From the NCBI GenBank assembly GCA_964645155.1, contig CAZYBG010000097.1, positions 1-10,762 of the forward strand: DNA of 10,762 bases, in the 5' to 3' direction. The stretch is from CAZYBG01 sp964645155 (GTDB lineage Bacteria > Pseudomonadota > Alphaproteobacteria > Rhodobacterales > Rhodobacteraceae). The first letter of the stretch is position 1. Each line of letters begins with the position of its first letter. A program made the position numbers and the translations under genes. Under the pieces are notes generated by a model that saw only the letters and a list, made by a program, of their open reading frames with translations, did no database searches and was not told where the DNA came from. Positions 1 to 6,164 of the stretch are shown in pieces.

Positions 1-1
1 C

Positions 2-655
2 CGGACGTCGAAGGAAGCGGCGCAGCGCGACACCCTGCCGTTCTGGCCCTACTTCGTGATCAAGGACCTGTTCGCGCTGGCCGTGATCCTGGTGGTGTTC
101 TTCGCCATCGTCGGCTTCATGCCGAACTATCTGGGCCACCCCGACAACTACATCGAGGCGAACCCGCTGGTGACGCCGGCGCATATCGTGCCGGAATGGT
201 ACTTCCTGCCGTTCTACGCGATCCTGCGCGCGTTCACGCCTGATGTCTGGCTGGTGCAGATCGTCAGCTTTGTGACCGGGGGCATCGTCGACGCCAAGTT
301 CTTCGGCGTGCTCGCCATGTTCGGCTCGATCGTGGTGATGGCGCTGGCGCCGTGGCTCGACACCTCGTCGGTGCGCTCGGGCCGCTACCGGCCGATGTTC
401 AAGTGGTGGTTCGCGCTTCTCGTCGTCGACTTCTTCGTCTTGATGTGGGCCGGCGCGATGCCGGCCGAGGGGATCTACCCGGTCATTGCCCTGATCGGCG
501 CAACCTACTGGTTCGCGTACTTCCTGGTGATCCTCCCGCTGCTTGGCGTGATCGAGAAGCCGTTGCCGCAGCCGGCGACGATCGAGGAGGATTTCAAGGC
601 GCACTACGCGCCGAACACCGGCGGCACCAGGACGCTGGTCAACCCGGCCGAGTGA
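2..655 (+). CDS. petB: Cytochrome b of the bc1 complex, C-terminal half (partial)
   Basis: The reading frame is open from the left edge, so the 5' part lies outside the window; 217 residues are present, about half of a usual 420-445 residue bacterial cytochrome b. The visible part has the E helix (about residues 18-40), the ef loop with the quinol-oxidation-site motif PEWY (64-67), and three further hydrophobic helices (about 98-119, 132-153, 159-184). It ends in a hydrophilic tail, IEEDFKAHY onward, as in Rhodobacter and Paracoccus. The heme-ligand histidines lie in the missing N-terminal half. Family knowledge: this inner-membrane subunit carries hemes bL and bH and the Qo and Qi sites. Cytochrome c1 follows 14 nt after the stop, the usual petABC (fbcFBC) order, so the two are surely cotranscribed. 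No frameshift is seen. The symbol fbcB or cytB is equally used. Confidence 0.97.
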   Translation, partial: RTSKEAAQRDTLPFWPYFVIKDLFALAVILVVFFAIVGFMPNYLGHPDNYIEANPLVTPAHIVPEWYFLPFYAILRAFTPDVWLVQIVSFVTGGIVDAKFFGVLAMFGSIVVMALAPWLDTSSVRSGRYRPMFKWWFALLVVDFFVLMWAGAMPAEGIYPVIALIGATYWFAYFLVILPLLGVIEKPLPQPATIEEDFKAHYAPNTGGTRTLVNPAE

Positions 656-669
656 GAGGACAGCGACGC

Positions 670-1476
670 ATGAGGATGCTCAGGACATTCGCCCTCGCGG
701 CCGCGCTCGCGACCCTGCTGGGAGGCGCCGCGCTGGCGGCGGGCGAGGAGGGGCATGTCGAGGACTTCGCCTTCCCGCACGAAGGCCCGTTCGGCACCTA
801 CGACACGATGCAGCTGCAGCGCGGGCTGCAGGTCTACACCGAGATCTGCGCCGGCTGCCACGGCCTTAAATACGTCCCCGTCCGGACGCTTTCGGACGAG
901 GCGGGGCCGGCGATCCCCGAGGATCAGGTGCGCGCCTATGCCGAGCTGATGCTTCCGGTCTACGACCCGGTCACCGGCGACGAGCGGCCGCGCTTGCCGA
1001 CCGATCATTTCCCGGAGAGCCAGGTGGAGAACGCGCCCGACCTGAGCCTGATGGCGAAGGCGCGGGCGGGCTTCCACGGGCCGTACGGGCTTGGCATCAA
1101 CCAGCTGCTGCGGGGCACCGGCGGGCCGGAATACATCGCCTCGCTCCTCACCGGCTATACCGGCGAGGAGCGCGAGGAGGCGGGCGCGATCCTCTACGAG
1201 AACACCGCGTTCCCGGGGGGCTGGATCTCGATGGCGCCGCCGCTCTACGGCGATGACGTGGTGTTCGCCGACGGGTCTTCGACCGAGCTGGCGGCGGTTG
1301 CCACCGACGTGGCGGCGTTCCTGATGTGGACGGCCGAGCCGAAGCTCGCCGCCCGCAAGGAAGCGGGCCTGCAGGCCGTCCTGTTCCTCGGCTTTCTGGC
1401 GGTGCTGCTGTACCTCACCAACAAGCGGATCTGGGCGCCGGTGAAGCGGCGGCTGAAGGACACGCCCGCGGAGTAG
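670..1476 (+). CDS. petC: Cytochrome c1 of the bc1 complex
   Basis: The 268-residue protein passes electrons from the Rieske centre to a soluble or membrane c-type cytochrome. The chosen ATG follows GAGAGGA (654-660) by 9 nt and opens a signal peptide (about residues 1-24, hydrophobic core FALAAALATLLGGAALA). Next come the heme c site CAGCH (60-64), conserved NAPDLSLMAKAR (121-132), the likely axial methionine in WISMAPPL (Met188), and a C-terminal membrane anchor (about 233-250) followed by a basic tail facing the cytoplasm. A second ATG at 676 is possible but would drop the first basic residue of the signal. The only cysteines are the two that bind heme, and the loop that carries a disulfide in Rhodobacter c1 is absent. 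It lies directly downstream of cytochrome b. Some genomes name it fbcC. Confidence 0.97.
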   Translation: MRMLRTFALAAALATLLGGAALAAGEEGHVEDFAFPHEGPFGTYDTMQLQRGLQVYTEICAGCHGLKYVPVRTLSDEAGPAIPEDQVRAYAELMLPVYDPVTGDERPRLPTDHFPESQVENAPDLSLMAKARAGFHGPYGLGINQLLRGTGGPEYIASLLTGYTGEEREEAGAILYENTAFPGGWISMAPPLYGDDVVFADGSSTELAAVATDVAAFLMWTAEPKLAARKEAGLQAVLFLGFLAVLLYLTNKRIWAPVKRRLKDTPAE

Positions 1477-1486
1477 CGGACCGGCC

Positions 1487-1502
1487 GCGGCCTTCAGGCC
1501 GC
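1487..1502. terminator. Hairpin between convergent petC and serB (weak terminator candidate)
   Basis: GCGGCC (1487-1492) pairs perfectly with GGCCGC (1497-1502) around a 4-nt TTCA loop; the loop contains the serB stop codon on the minus strand. The hairpin sits in the 17-nt gap between the two convergent genes and could act on both transcripts. No T-run follows on either strand, so it is not a classical intrinsic terminator. In DNA this rich in G+C a 6-bp stem can also arise by chance. Confidence 0.3.
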
Positions 1503-2372
1503 CGTGAACGCGCTGGCGGGATAGCCCTGGAGGTAGAGAAGCGCGGTCAGGTCGCCGTGGTTGATGCGGACCTCGCACCGCGCGGCGACGGCGGGCTTGG
1601 CGTGAAGTGCGACGCCCATCCCGGCCAGTCCCAGCATCCCGAGATCGTTTGCGCCGTCGCCCACGGCAAGGACGGCGTCGGGCCCGACGCCGCGACGGCG
1701 CGCCACCTCGATCAGCGCGTCCATCTTGGCCTCGCGGCCGAGGATCGGCTCGGCCACGCCGCCGGTCAGCCGGTCGCCGTCGAGCAGCAGGTCGTTGGCC
1801 CGGACCTCGTCGAAGCCCAGATGCGCGCCGATCGGCGTTGCGAAGGCGGTGAAGCCGCCCGAGACGAGCACCGCGTAGCCACCCTGCGCGCGCATCGTGG
1901 CGATCAGGGTCCGGCCGCCCGGCGTGTAGCTGATGCGGCTCTCGAGCACTGTGGTCACGACCGATGACGGCAGGCCGGCGAGCAGCGCCACACGCTCGCG
2001 GAGGGCCTCCTCGAAGTCGAGCTCGCCGTTCATTGCGCGCGCGGTGATCGCCGCGACGCGGGGGCCGACGCCGGCCGCGTCGGCTAGCTCGTCGATGCAT
2101 TCCTGCTCGATCATCGTCGAATCCATGTCGGCGACGAGCACCCGCTTGCGCCGCCCCTCGGCCGGCTGCACGACAAGGTCGACACCTCGCGCCTGCAGGC
2201 TTTCCCACACCTCCCAGCGGTTGTCCGGCATCCGGTCGAGCGGGAACTCGGCCGCCACGCCGGGCGAGAGCCAGAGGGCGGTGCCGCCGCCCCAGGCGTT
2301 GCGCACGGCCTCGACCGCGGCACGGTCTAGGCCGGGCCCGGCGGGTGCGGTCAGGAGCGTGGCGACGTACAT
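1494..2372 (-). CDS. serB: Phosphoserine phosphatase
   Basis: This 292-residue enzyme hydrolyses O-phospho-L-serine to L-serine, the last step of the phosphorylated serine pathway, in the cytoplasm. The HAD signatures are in order: motif I DMDST (82-86; Asp82 the likely nucleophile, Asp84 the acid/base), motif II Ser171 in SGGF, motif III Lys216, and motif IV GDGAND (238-243). The cap region with the conserved glutamate (MIEQECIDELAD, 87-98) lies between motifs I and II. About 75 N-terminal residues precede the HAD core, as in SerB proteins that carry a degenerate ACT-like N-domain; I see no clear ACT motif. The start follows GGGAAG by 5 nt on the minus strand. It is divergent from serC-serA and convergent with petC. 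Together the three ser genes supply the whole route from 3-phosphoglycerate to serine. Confidence 0.96.
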   Translation of the reverse strand: MYVATLLTAPAGPGLDRAAVEAVRNAWGGGTALWLSPGVAAEFPLDRMPDNRWEVWESLQARGVDLVVQPAEGRRKRVLVADMDSTMIEQECIDELADAAGVGPRVAAITARAMNGELDFEEALRERVALLAGLPSSVVTTVLESRISYTPGGRTLIATMRAQGGYAVLVSGGFTAFATPIGAHLGFDEVRANDLLLDGDRLTGGVAEPILGREAKMDALIEVARRRGVGPDAVLAVGDGANDLGMLGLAGMGVALHAKPAVAARCEVRINHGDLTALLYLQGYPASAFTAA

Positions 2373-2435
2373 CGGTTCTTCCCGGGCTCACGTCGCTTTC
2401 GACGCACGAAGCGGCGCTTAGCGCGATTTTCCCGC

Positions 2436-2464
2436 TTGTGCCAGCGGGCCGCTGGCCGTATCTC
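2436..2464 (+). promoter_or_regulatory. Candidate serC promoter
   Basis: TTGTGC (2436-2441) and TATCTC (2459-2464) are separated by 17 nt, each matching three of six positions of the sigma-70 consensus, including the TTG of the -35 box and the TAT of the -10 box. Transcription would start near 2471. That leaves a leader of about 45 nt that begins just before the first serC leader hairpin. The matches are weak on their own. What supports the call is the fit with the leader and with the palindrome lying exactly in the spacer. No equally good promoter was seen for serB on the other strand. Confidence 0.4.
2440..2456. promoter_or_regulatory. Perfect 17-bp palindrome in the serB/serC divergent region (operator candidate)
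   Basis: GCCAGCGG (2440-2447) and CCGCTGGC (2449-2456) are exact reverse complements around a single central G. The element lies between the candidate -35 and -10 hexamers of serC and in the shared upstream region of serB. This is where a dimeric repressor would block serC-serA transcription. It overlaps a second possible stem, CCCGCT (2431-2436) with AGCGGG (2443-2448); the two pairings exclude each other if this stretch is ever transcribed. The regulator is unknown. Confidence 0.45.
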
Positions 2465-2470
2465 CGGCGG

Positions 2471-2515
2471 CGGGACACCCCTCCCCAACGAGGGGCGTAT
2501 ATCTGGAAGGATACC
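2471..2515 (+). ncRNA. serC-type leader RNA: two hairpins, the second covering the ribosome binding site
   Basis: Stem 1 is CCCCTC (2478-2483) with GAGGGG (2490-2495), 6 bp around a 6-nt loop. Stem 2 is TATCT (2500-2504) with GGATA (2509-2513), 5 bp including one T-G pair, closed by the tetraloop GGAA (GNRA type). Stem 2 includes the Shine-Dalgarno GGAAGG (2505-2510), which stands 5 nt before the serC ATG, so folding should hinder translation. Established knowledge: a 'serC leader' motif is described upstream of serC-serA in alphaproteobacteria, with its last stem overlapping the serC ribosome binding site. Position and architecture agree with that description as I remember it. The ligand or trigger is not known to me. 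The 5' end at 2471 is inferred from the candidate promoter. Confidence 0.7.
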
Positions 2516-3673
2516 ATGACCAAGACGACCCCCCCGGCCGCGCGGCCGGCGAATCCGCGCTTCTCCTCCGGCCCCTGTGCCAAGTTCCCCGGATATTCCT
2601 ACGACCTGCTCGCTGACGCACCGCTCGGCCGCTCGCACCGCGCCGCTGTGGGCAAGGCCAAGCTGAAGCGGGCCATCGACCTCACGCGGGAGGTGCTTGG
2701 CGTGCCGGCGGGCTACCGCATCGGCATCGTGCCGGCCTCCGACACCGGGGCGGTCGAGATGGCGATGTGGTCGCTGCTCGGGGCGCGCCCGGTCGAGATG
2801 CTGGCCTGGGAGAGCTTCGGCGAAGGCTGGGTGACCGATGCCGTCAGGCAGCTGAAGCTCGACGCCACGGTGAGAAAGGCGCCCTACGGCCGGATCGTGG
2901 ATTTCGCCGAGGTCGATTTCGACCGCGACGTGGTCTTCACCTGGAACGGCACGACCTCGGGTGTGCGGCTACCTTCCGGCGACGCGATCCCCGCCGATCG
3001 CGACGGCCTCACCATCTGCGACGCGACCAGCGCCGCCTTCGCGATGGACCTCGCGTGGGACAAGCTCGATGTCGTCACCTTCTCCTGGCAGAAGGTGCTG
3101 GGCGGCGAGGCGGCGCACGGGATGCTGGTGCTCAGCCCCCGCGCCGTCGCACGGCTGGAGAGCTACGTGCCGGCCTGGCCGCTGCCGAAGATCTTCCGCC
3201 TGACCAAGGGCGGCAAGCTGATCGAGGGCATCTTCGAGGGTGAGACGATCAACACGCCGTCGATGCTTGCGGTCGAGGACTATCTCGCGGCGCTCGACTG
3301 GGCGCGGCGGGTCGGCGGGCTGAAGGGCCTGATCGCGCGCGCCGAGGCCAACGCCGCCGCCGTGGCGCGGTTCGTGGATGCCCGGCCCTGGATCGCCAAC
3401 CTTGCGGAAGACCCTGCGACCGCCTCCACCACCAGCGTCTGCCTGAAGTTCACCGATCCCGCGATCCTTGACGGTGCGGCCTTCGCCAAGGCGGTCGCCA
3501 GGCGGCTCGAGAAGGAGGGGGTGGCCTACGACATCGGCGCCTATCGCGATGCGCCCCCCGGGCTGCGCATCTGGTGCGGCTCGACGGTCGAGACCGCCGA
3601 TGTCGAGGCGCTGCTGCCCTGGATCGAGTGGGCCTACCGGGCCGAACTCGAGGTGCAGAAGGCCGCCGCCTGA
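2516..3673 (+). CDS. serC: Phosphoserine aminotransferase
   Basis: This 385-residue PLP enzyme transfers the amino group of glutamate to 3-phosphohydroxypyruvate, giving O-phosphoserine; a related role in vitamin B6 synthesis (4-phosphohydroxythreonine) is known for the family. The fold-type I features are present: N-terminal SSGPCAKFPGY (17-27), cofactor-binding region with Asp169 in CDATSA, and the Schiff-base lysine Lys193 in TFSWQKVLGGEAAHG. The SGPCAK start and the WQKVLGGE active site mark the alphaproteobacterial/Methanosarcina type rather than the E. coli type; length is normal for that type. The ATG at 2516 has GGAAGG 5 nt upstream. The open frame continues upstream to 2345, but those codons run through the leader and are unlikely to be translated. 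serA follows after 77 nt on the same strand, so the two form an operon. Confidence 0.97.
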   Translation: MTKTTPPAARPANPRFSSGPCAKFPGYSYDLLADAPLGRSHRAAVGKAKLKRAIDLTREVLGVPAGYRIGIVPASDTGAVEMAMWSLLGARPVEMLAWESFGEGWVTDAVRQLKLDATVRKAPYGRIVDFAEVDFDRDVVFTWNGTTSGVRLPSGDAIPADRDGLTICDATSAAFAMDLAWDKLDVVTFSWQKVLGGEAAHGMLVLSPRAVARLESYVPAWPLPKIFRLTKGGKLIEGIFEGETINTPSMLAVEDYLAALDWARRVGGLKGLIARAEANAAAVARFVDARPWIANLAEDPATASTTSVCLKFTDPAILDGAAFAKAVARRLEKEGVAYDIGAYRDAPPGLRIWCGSTVETADVEALLPWIEWAYRAELEVQKAAA

Positions 3674-3695
3674 AGTACCCTGCCCCGGCCCCCGG

Positions 3696-3716
3696 GCCCC
3701 GGGTCAGGCCCGGGGC
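3696..3716. repeat. GC-rich palindrome (REP-like) between serC and serA
   Basis: GCCCCGGG (3696-3703) pairs perfectly with CCCGGGGC (3709-3716) around a 5-nt loop TCAGG. An alternative, longer pairing joins ACCC-T-GCCCCGG (3677-3688, one bulged T) with CCGGGGCGGGT (3710-3720). No T-run follows, so it is not an intrinsic terminator, and it lies inside an operon. A closely similar core, CCCGGG-(3 or 4 nt)-GGCCCGG, recurs at 5623-5639. It could be a dispersed palindromic repeat that stabilises or sets the processing of the serC-serA transcript. The remaining bases of the gap hold only the serA ribosome binding site. Confidence 0.5.
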
Positions 3717-3750
3717 GGGTATCCCGAACCCCATTTCAAGGACCACAGAC

Positions 3751-5346
3751 ATGGCGCCCCGCGTTCTCGTCTCCGACAAGCTCTCCGAAACCGCCGTCCA
3801 GATCTTCCGCGACCGCGGCGTCGAGGTGGATTACGAGCCCGACCTCGGCAAGGACAAGGACAGGCTCCTCGAGGTCATCGGCCGGTATGACGGCCTCGCC
3901 ATCCGCTCGGCCACCAAGGTGACCGAGAAGGTCGTCGCCGCCGCCGCCAACCTCAAGGTGATCGGCCGCGCCGGGATCGGGGTCGACAACGTCGATATCC
4001 CCGCGGCATCGAAGAAGGGCGTCATCGTGATGAACACGCCCTTCGGCAACTCGATCACCACCGCCGAGCACGCCATCGCGATGATGTTCGCGGTGGCGCG
4101 CCAGATCCCCGAGGCCAGTGCCTCGACGCATCAGGGCAAGTGGGAGAAGAACCGCTTCATGGGCGTCGAGCTGTTCAACAAGACGCTGGGCGTGATCGGG
4201 GCGGGCAATATCGGCGGCATCGTCTGCGAGCGGGCGGTGGCGCTGCAGATGAAGGTCATCGCCTACGATCCGTTCCTCTCGGACGAACGCGCGATGCATC
4301 TGGGCGTCACCAAGGTCGAGCTCGACGAGCTGCTGCGCCGGGCCGACTTCATCACGCTGCACACGCCGCTGACCGACCGGACGCGCAACATCCTGGGCCG
4401 CGAGGCGCTGGCGCAGACCCGCAAGGGCGTGCGCATCGTCAACTGCGCGCGTGGCGGCCTGATCGACGAGGAGGCGCTGGCCGAGCTGCTGCGATCGGGC
4501 CACGTCGCCGGTGCCGCGCTCGACGTCTTCGCGGTGGAGCCGGCGACGGAAAGCCCGCTCTTCGGCCTGCCCAACGTCGTCGTGACCCCGCATCTCGGCG
4601 CCTCGACCACCGAGGCGCAGGAGAACGTGGCGTTGCAGGTGGCCGAGCAGATGGCGGACTATCTGCTGACCGGCGCCGTCTCGAACGCGCTCAACATGCC
4701 GTCGGTGACGGCCGAGGAGGCGCGCATCATGGGGCCCTGGCTGAAGCTCGCCGACCATCTCGGCGCCTTCGTCGGGCAGATGACCGACGAGCCGCTGCGC
4801 GCGATCAACGTGCTCTACGACGGCGCGGTGGCCGACATGAACCTCGCCGCGCTCAACTGCGCGATCATCGCGGGTATCATGAAGGCGACGAACCCGGACG
4901 TGAACATGGTCTCGGCGCCGATCATCGCGAAGGAGCGCGGCGTGCAGGTGTCGACCACGCGGCAGGGGCAGTCCGGCATCTTCGAGGCCTATATCAAGCT
5001 GACGGTGGTGACCGACCGGCGCGAGCGGTCGGTGGCCGGCACCGTCTTCTCGGACGGCAAGCCGCGTTTCATCCAGATCAAGGGCATCAACATCGATGCC
5101 GAGATCGGGGCGCACATGCTCTATACCACCAACGAGGACGTGCCGGGCATCATCGGCACGCTGGGCCAGACGATGGGGCGGAACGGCGTGAACATCGCCA
5201 ACTTCACCCTCGGCCGGTCGGCCCGCGGCGAGGATGCGATCGCGCTGCTCTATGTCGACGACCCGATCCCGCAGCCGGTGATCGACCAGCTGATGGCAAC
5301 GGGCCTGTTCCAGCAGGTGAAGCCGCTCGCGTTCAACGTGGTCTGA
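3751..5346 (+). CDS. serA: D-3-phosphoglycerate dehydrogenase, long ACT-domain form
   Basis: This 531-residue enzyme oxidises 3-phosphoglycerate to 3-phosphohydroxypyruvate with NAD+, the committed step to serine. It is the long (type I) form. The catalytic domain is split around the NAD domain, which carries the Rossmann GAGNIG (150-155) and a ribose-binding acidic residue Asp173. The catalytic residues are Arg234 (NCARGG), Glu263 (VEPA) and His281 (TPHLGAS). An allosteric substrate-binding-type domain (about 317-450) and a C-terminal ACT domain (about 455-531, TNEDVPGIIGTLGQTMGRNGVNIANFTLGR) follow. In family members the ACT domain gives feedback by L-serine; this is expected here but not shown. 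The ATG has AAGGA (3738-3742) 8 nt upstream, and the open frame before it is not coding. It forms an operon with serC and is followed after 8 nt by a phosphoesterase gene. Confidence 0.97.
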   Translation: MAPRVLVSDKLSETAVQIFRDRGVEVDYEPDLGKDKDRLLEVIGRYDGLAIRSATKVTEKVVAAAANLKVIGRAGIGVDNVDIPAASKKGVIVMNTPFGNSITTAEHAIAMMFAVARQIPEASASTHQGKWEKNRFMGVELFNKTLGVIGAGNIGGIVCERAVALQMKVIAYDPFLSDERAMHLGVTKVELDELLRRADFITLHTPLTDRTRNILGREALAQTRKGVRIVNCARGGLIDEEALAELLRSGHVAGAALDVFAVEPATESPLFGLPNVVVTPHLGASTTEAQENVALQVAEQMADYLLTGAVSNALNMPSVTAEEARIMGPWLKLADHLGAFVGQMTDEPLRAINVLYDGAVADMNLAALNCAIIAGIMKATNPDVNMVSAPIIAKERGVQVSTTRQGQSGIFEAYIKLTVVTDRRERSVAGTVFSDGKPRFIQIKGINIDAEIGAHMLYTTNEDVPGIIGTLGQTMGRNGVNIANFTLGRSARGEDAIALLYVDDPIPQPVIDQLMATGLFQQVKPLAFNVV

Positions 5347-5354
5347 GGGGGGCA

Positions 5355-6095
5355 ATGCGCAGCTACGCGATCGGCGACATCCACGGCCATATCGGCAAGC
5401 TGATCGCGGCGCACGACCTGATCGCCGCCGACCGGCGGCGGTCGGGCGACATCGCGGCGCCCGTCGTCCATGTGGGCGACCTGGTCGACCGGGGGCCGGA
5501 CAGCCGCGGGGTCATCGACCATCTGCGGGCGGGCCTCGCCCGCGGCGCCCCGTGGGTCGTGCTGAAGGGCAACCACGACCGCCTGTTCACCAGCTTCATG
5601 GCCGACCCCGAGCGGCCCGATCCCGGGCTGAGGCCCGGCCTCGGCTGGCTGCACCCGGCGCTTGGCGGGCGGCACACGCTGGCCTCCTACGGTGTCACCT
5701 CGGCCCATGAGGGCCGGCCGCGCGAGGTGCAGGCCGAGGCGGCGACCCGGGTGCCGCGGGCGCATCTCGATTTCCTCGCGGGGCTGCCCACCTGGTACCG
5801 GCGGGGCGAGGCGGTCTTCGTCCATGCCGGCATCCGGCCCGGGACGGCGGTGGAGGCGCAGGCCGAGGACGACCTGGTCTGGATCAGGGAGCCTTTCCTG
5901 ACCTTCACCGACGATCACGGCGCGCTCGTCGTCCATGGCCACACCGTCGTCGATGCCGCGACGCACTACGGCAACCGCCTCAACATCGACAGCGGGGCGG
6001 CGTTCGGCGGGCCGCTGTCGGCCGTGGTCGTCGAGGGCCGGGCGGCGTGGCTCCTCACCGACGGGGGGCGCGTGCCGCTGCTGCCGCCGGCGTGA
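5355..6095 (+). CDS. PPP-type metallophosphoesterase (Ser/Thr protein phosphatase or ApaH-like)
   Basis: The 246-residue protein has the complete calcineurin-like PPP signature: GDIHG (7-11), GDLVDRG (41-47), GNHD (72-75), VHAG (156-159) and HGHT (194-197). These supply the ligands of a two-metal centre. Substrate cannot be told from sequence. Bacterial relatives include lambda-type protein phosphatases (PrpA/PrpB), diadenosine tetraphosphatase ApaH and PrpE. There is no signal peptide or membrane segment, so it should be cytoplasmic. The ATG lies 8 nt after the serA stop behind a purine run (5345-5352), which implies cotranscription with serC-serA, although a role in serine metabolism is not evident. 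A perfect hairpin at 5624-5639 encodes the segment around PDPGLRPGLGW. It converges on a glycosyltransferase gene across a tandem-repeat gap. Confidence 0.9.
   Translation: MRSYAIGDIHGHIGKLIAAHDLIAADRRRSGDIAAPVVHVGDLVDRGPDSRGVIDHLRAGLARGAPWVVLKGNHDRLFTSFMADPERPDPGLRPGLGWLHPALGGRHTLASYGVTSAHEGRPREVQAEAATRVPRAHLDFLAGLPTWYRRGEAVFVHAGIRPGTAVEAQAEDDLVWIREPFLTFTDDHGALVVHGHTVVDAATHYGNRLNIDSGAAFGGPLSAVVVEGRAAWLLTDGGRVPLLPPA
5624..5639. repeat. Palindrome inside the phosphoesterase gene, similar to the serC-serA palindrome
   Basis: CCGGGC (5624-5629) and GCCCGG (5634-5639) pair perfectly around TGAG. The surrounding core CCCGGG-CTGA-GGCCCGG (5623-5639) differs from the intergenic palindrome core CCCGGG-TCA-GGCCCGG (3701-3713 region and its flanks) mainly in the loop. 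It encodes part of PDPGLRPGLG in frame. It may be a coding coincidence, since related phosphatases have a similar DP-x-LR stretch here as far as I recall, or an in-frame copy of the same repeat family. Confidence 0.3.
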
Positions 6096-6107
6096 GGCGC
6101 GGCATGT

Positions 6108-6164
6108 TAGACGGGGGCGTCAGACGGGGGCGTCAGACGGGGGCGTCAGACGGGGGCGTCAGAC
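6108..6164. repeat. 13-bp tandem repeat, four copies plus a 5-nt partial
   Basis: The unit is CAGACGGGGGCGT. Copies 2-4 (6121-6133, 6134-6146, 6147-6159) are identical. Copy 1 (6108-6120) starts with T instead of C, and CAGAC (6160-6164) is a partial fifth copy. Each unit contains the inverted repeat GACG-GGGG-CGTC. The array fills most of the 63-nt gap between the phosphoesterase stop and the glycosyltransferase stop, and the latter (TGA, minus strand, 6161-6159) lies at its edge. Because 13 is not a multiple of 3, the repeated TCA gives minus-strand TGA stops in all three frames. Four G5 runs at regular 13-nt spacing lie on the plus strand. Confidence 0.95.

Noticed and set aside
2345..2515. 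N-terminal extension of SerC by 57 codons
   Set aside because: The open frame upstream of 2516 overlaps serB, the promoter-like region and the leader hairpins; the ATG at 2516 has a good ribosome binding site and the protein then has normal length.
604..2583. Open frame of 659 codons on the minus strand over petC, serB and the serC leader
   Set aside because: It runs through petC antisense and through serB in another frame; it is Arg/Ala/Gly rich, without motifs, and both real genes are intact.
3736..5355. Open frame of 539 codons on the minus strand across serA
   Set aside because: It is the mirror of serA in GC-rich DNA; the translation is low-complexity (His, Asp, Arg, Val rich) with no domain, and serA on the plus strand has every catalytic residue.
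6108..6164. CRISPR array
   Set aside because: The 13-bp units are directly joined with no spacers and no cas genes are present; this is a simple tandem repeat.
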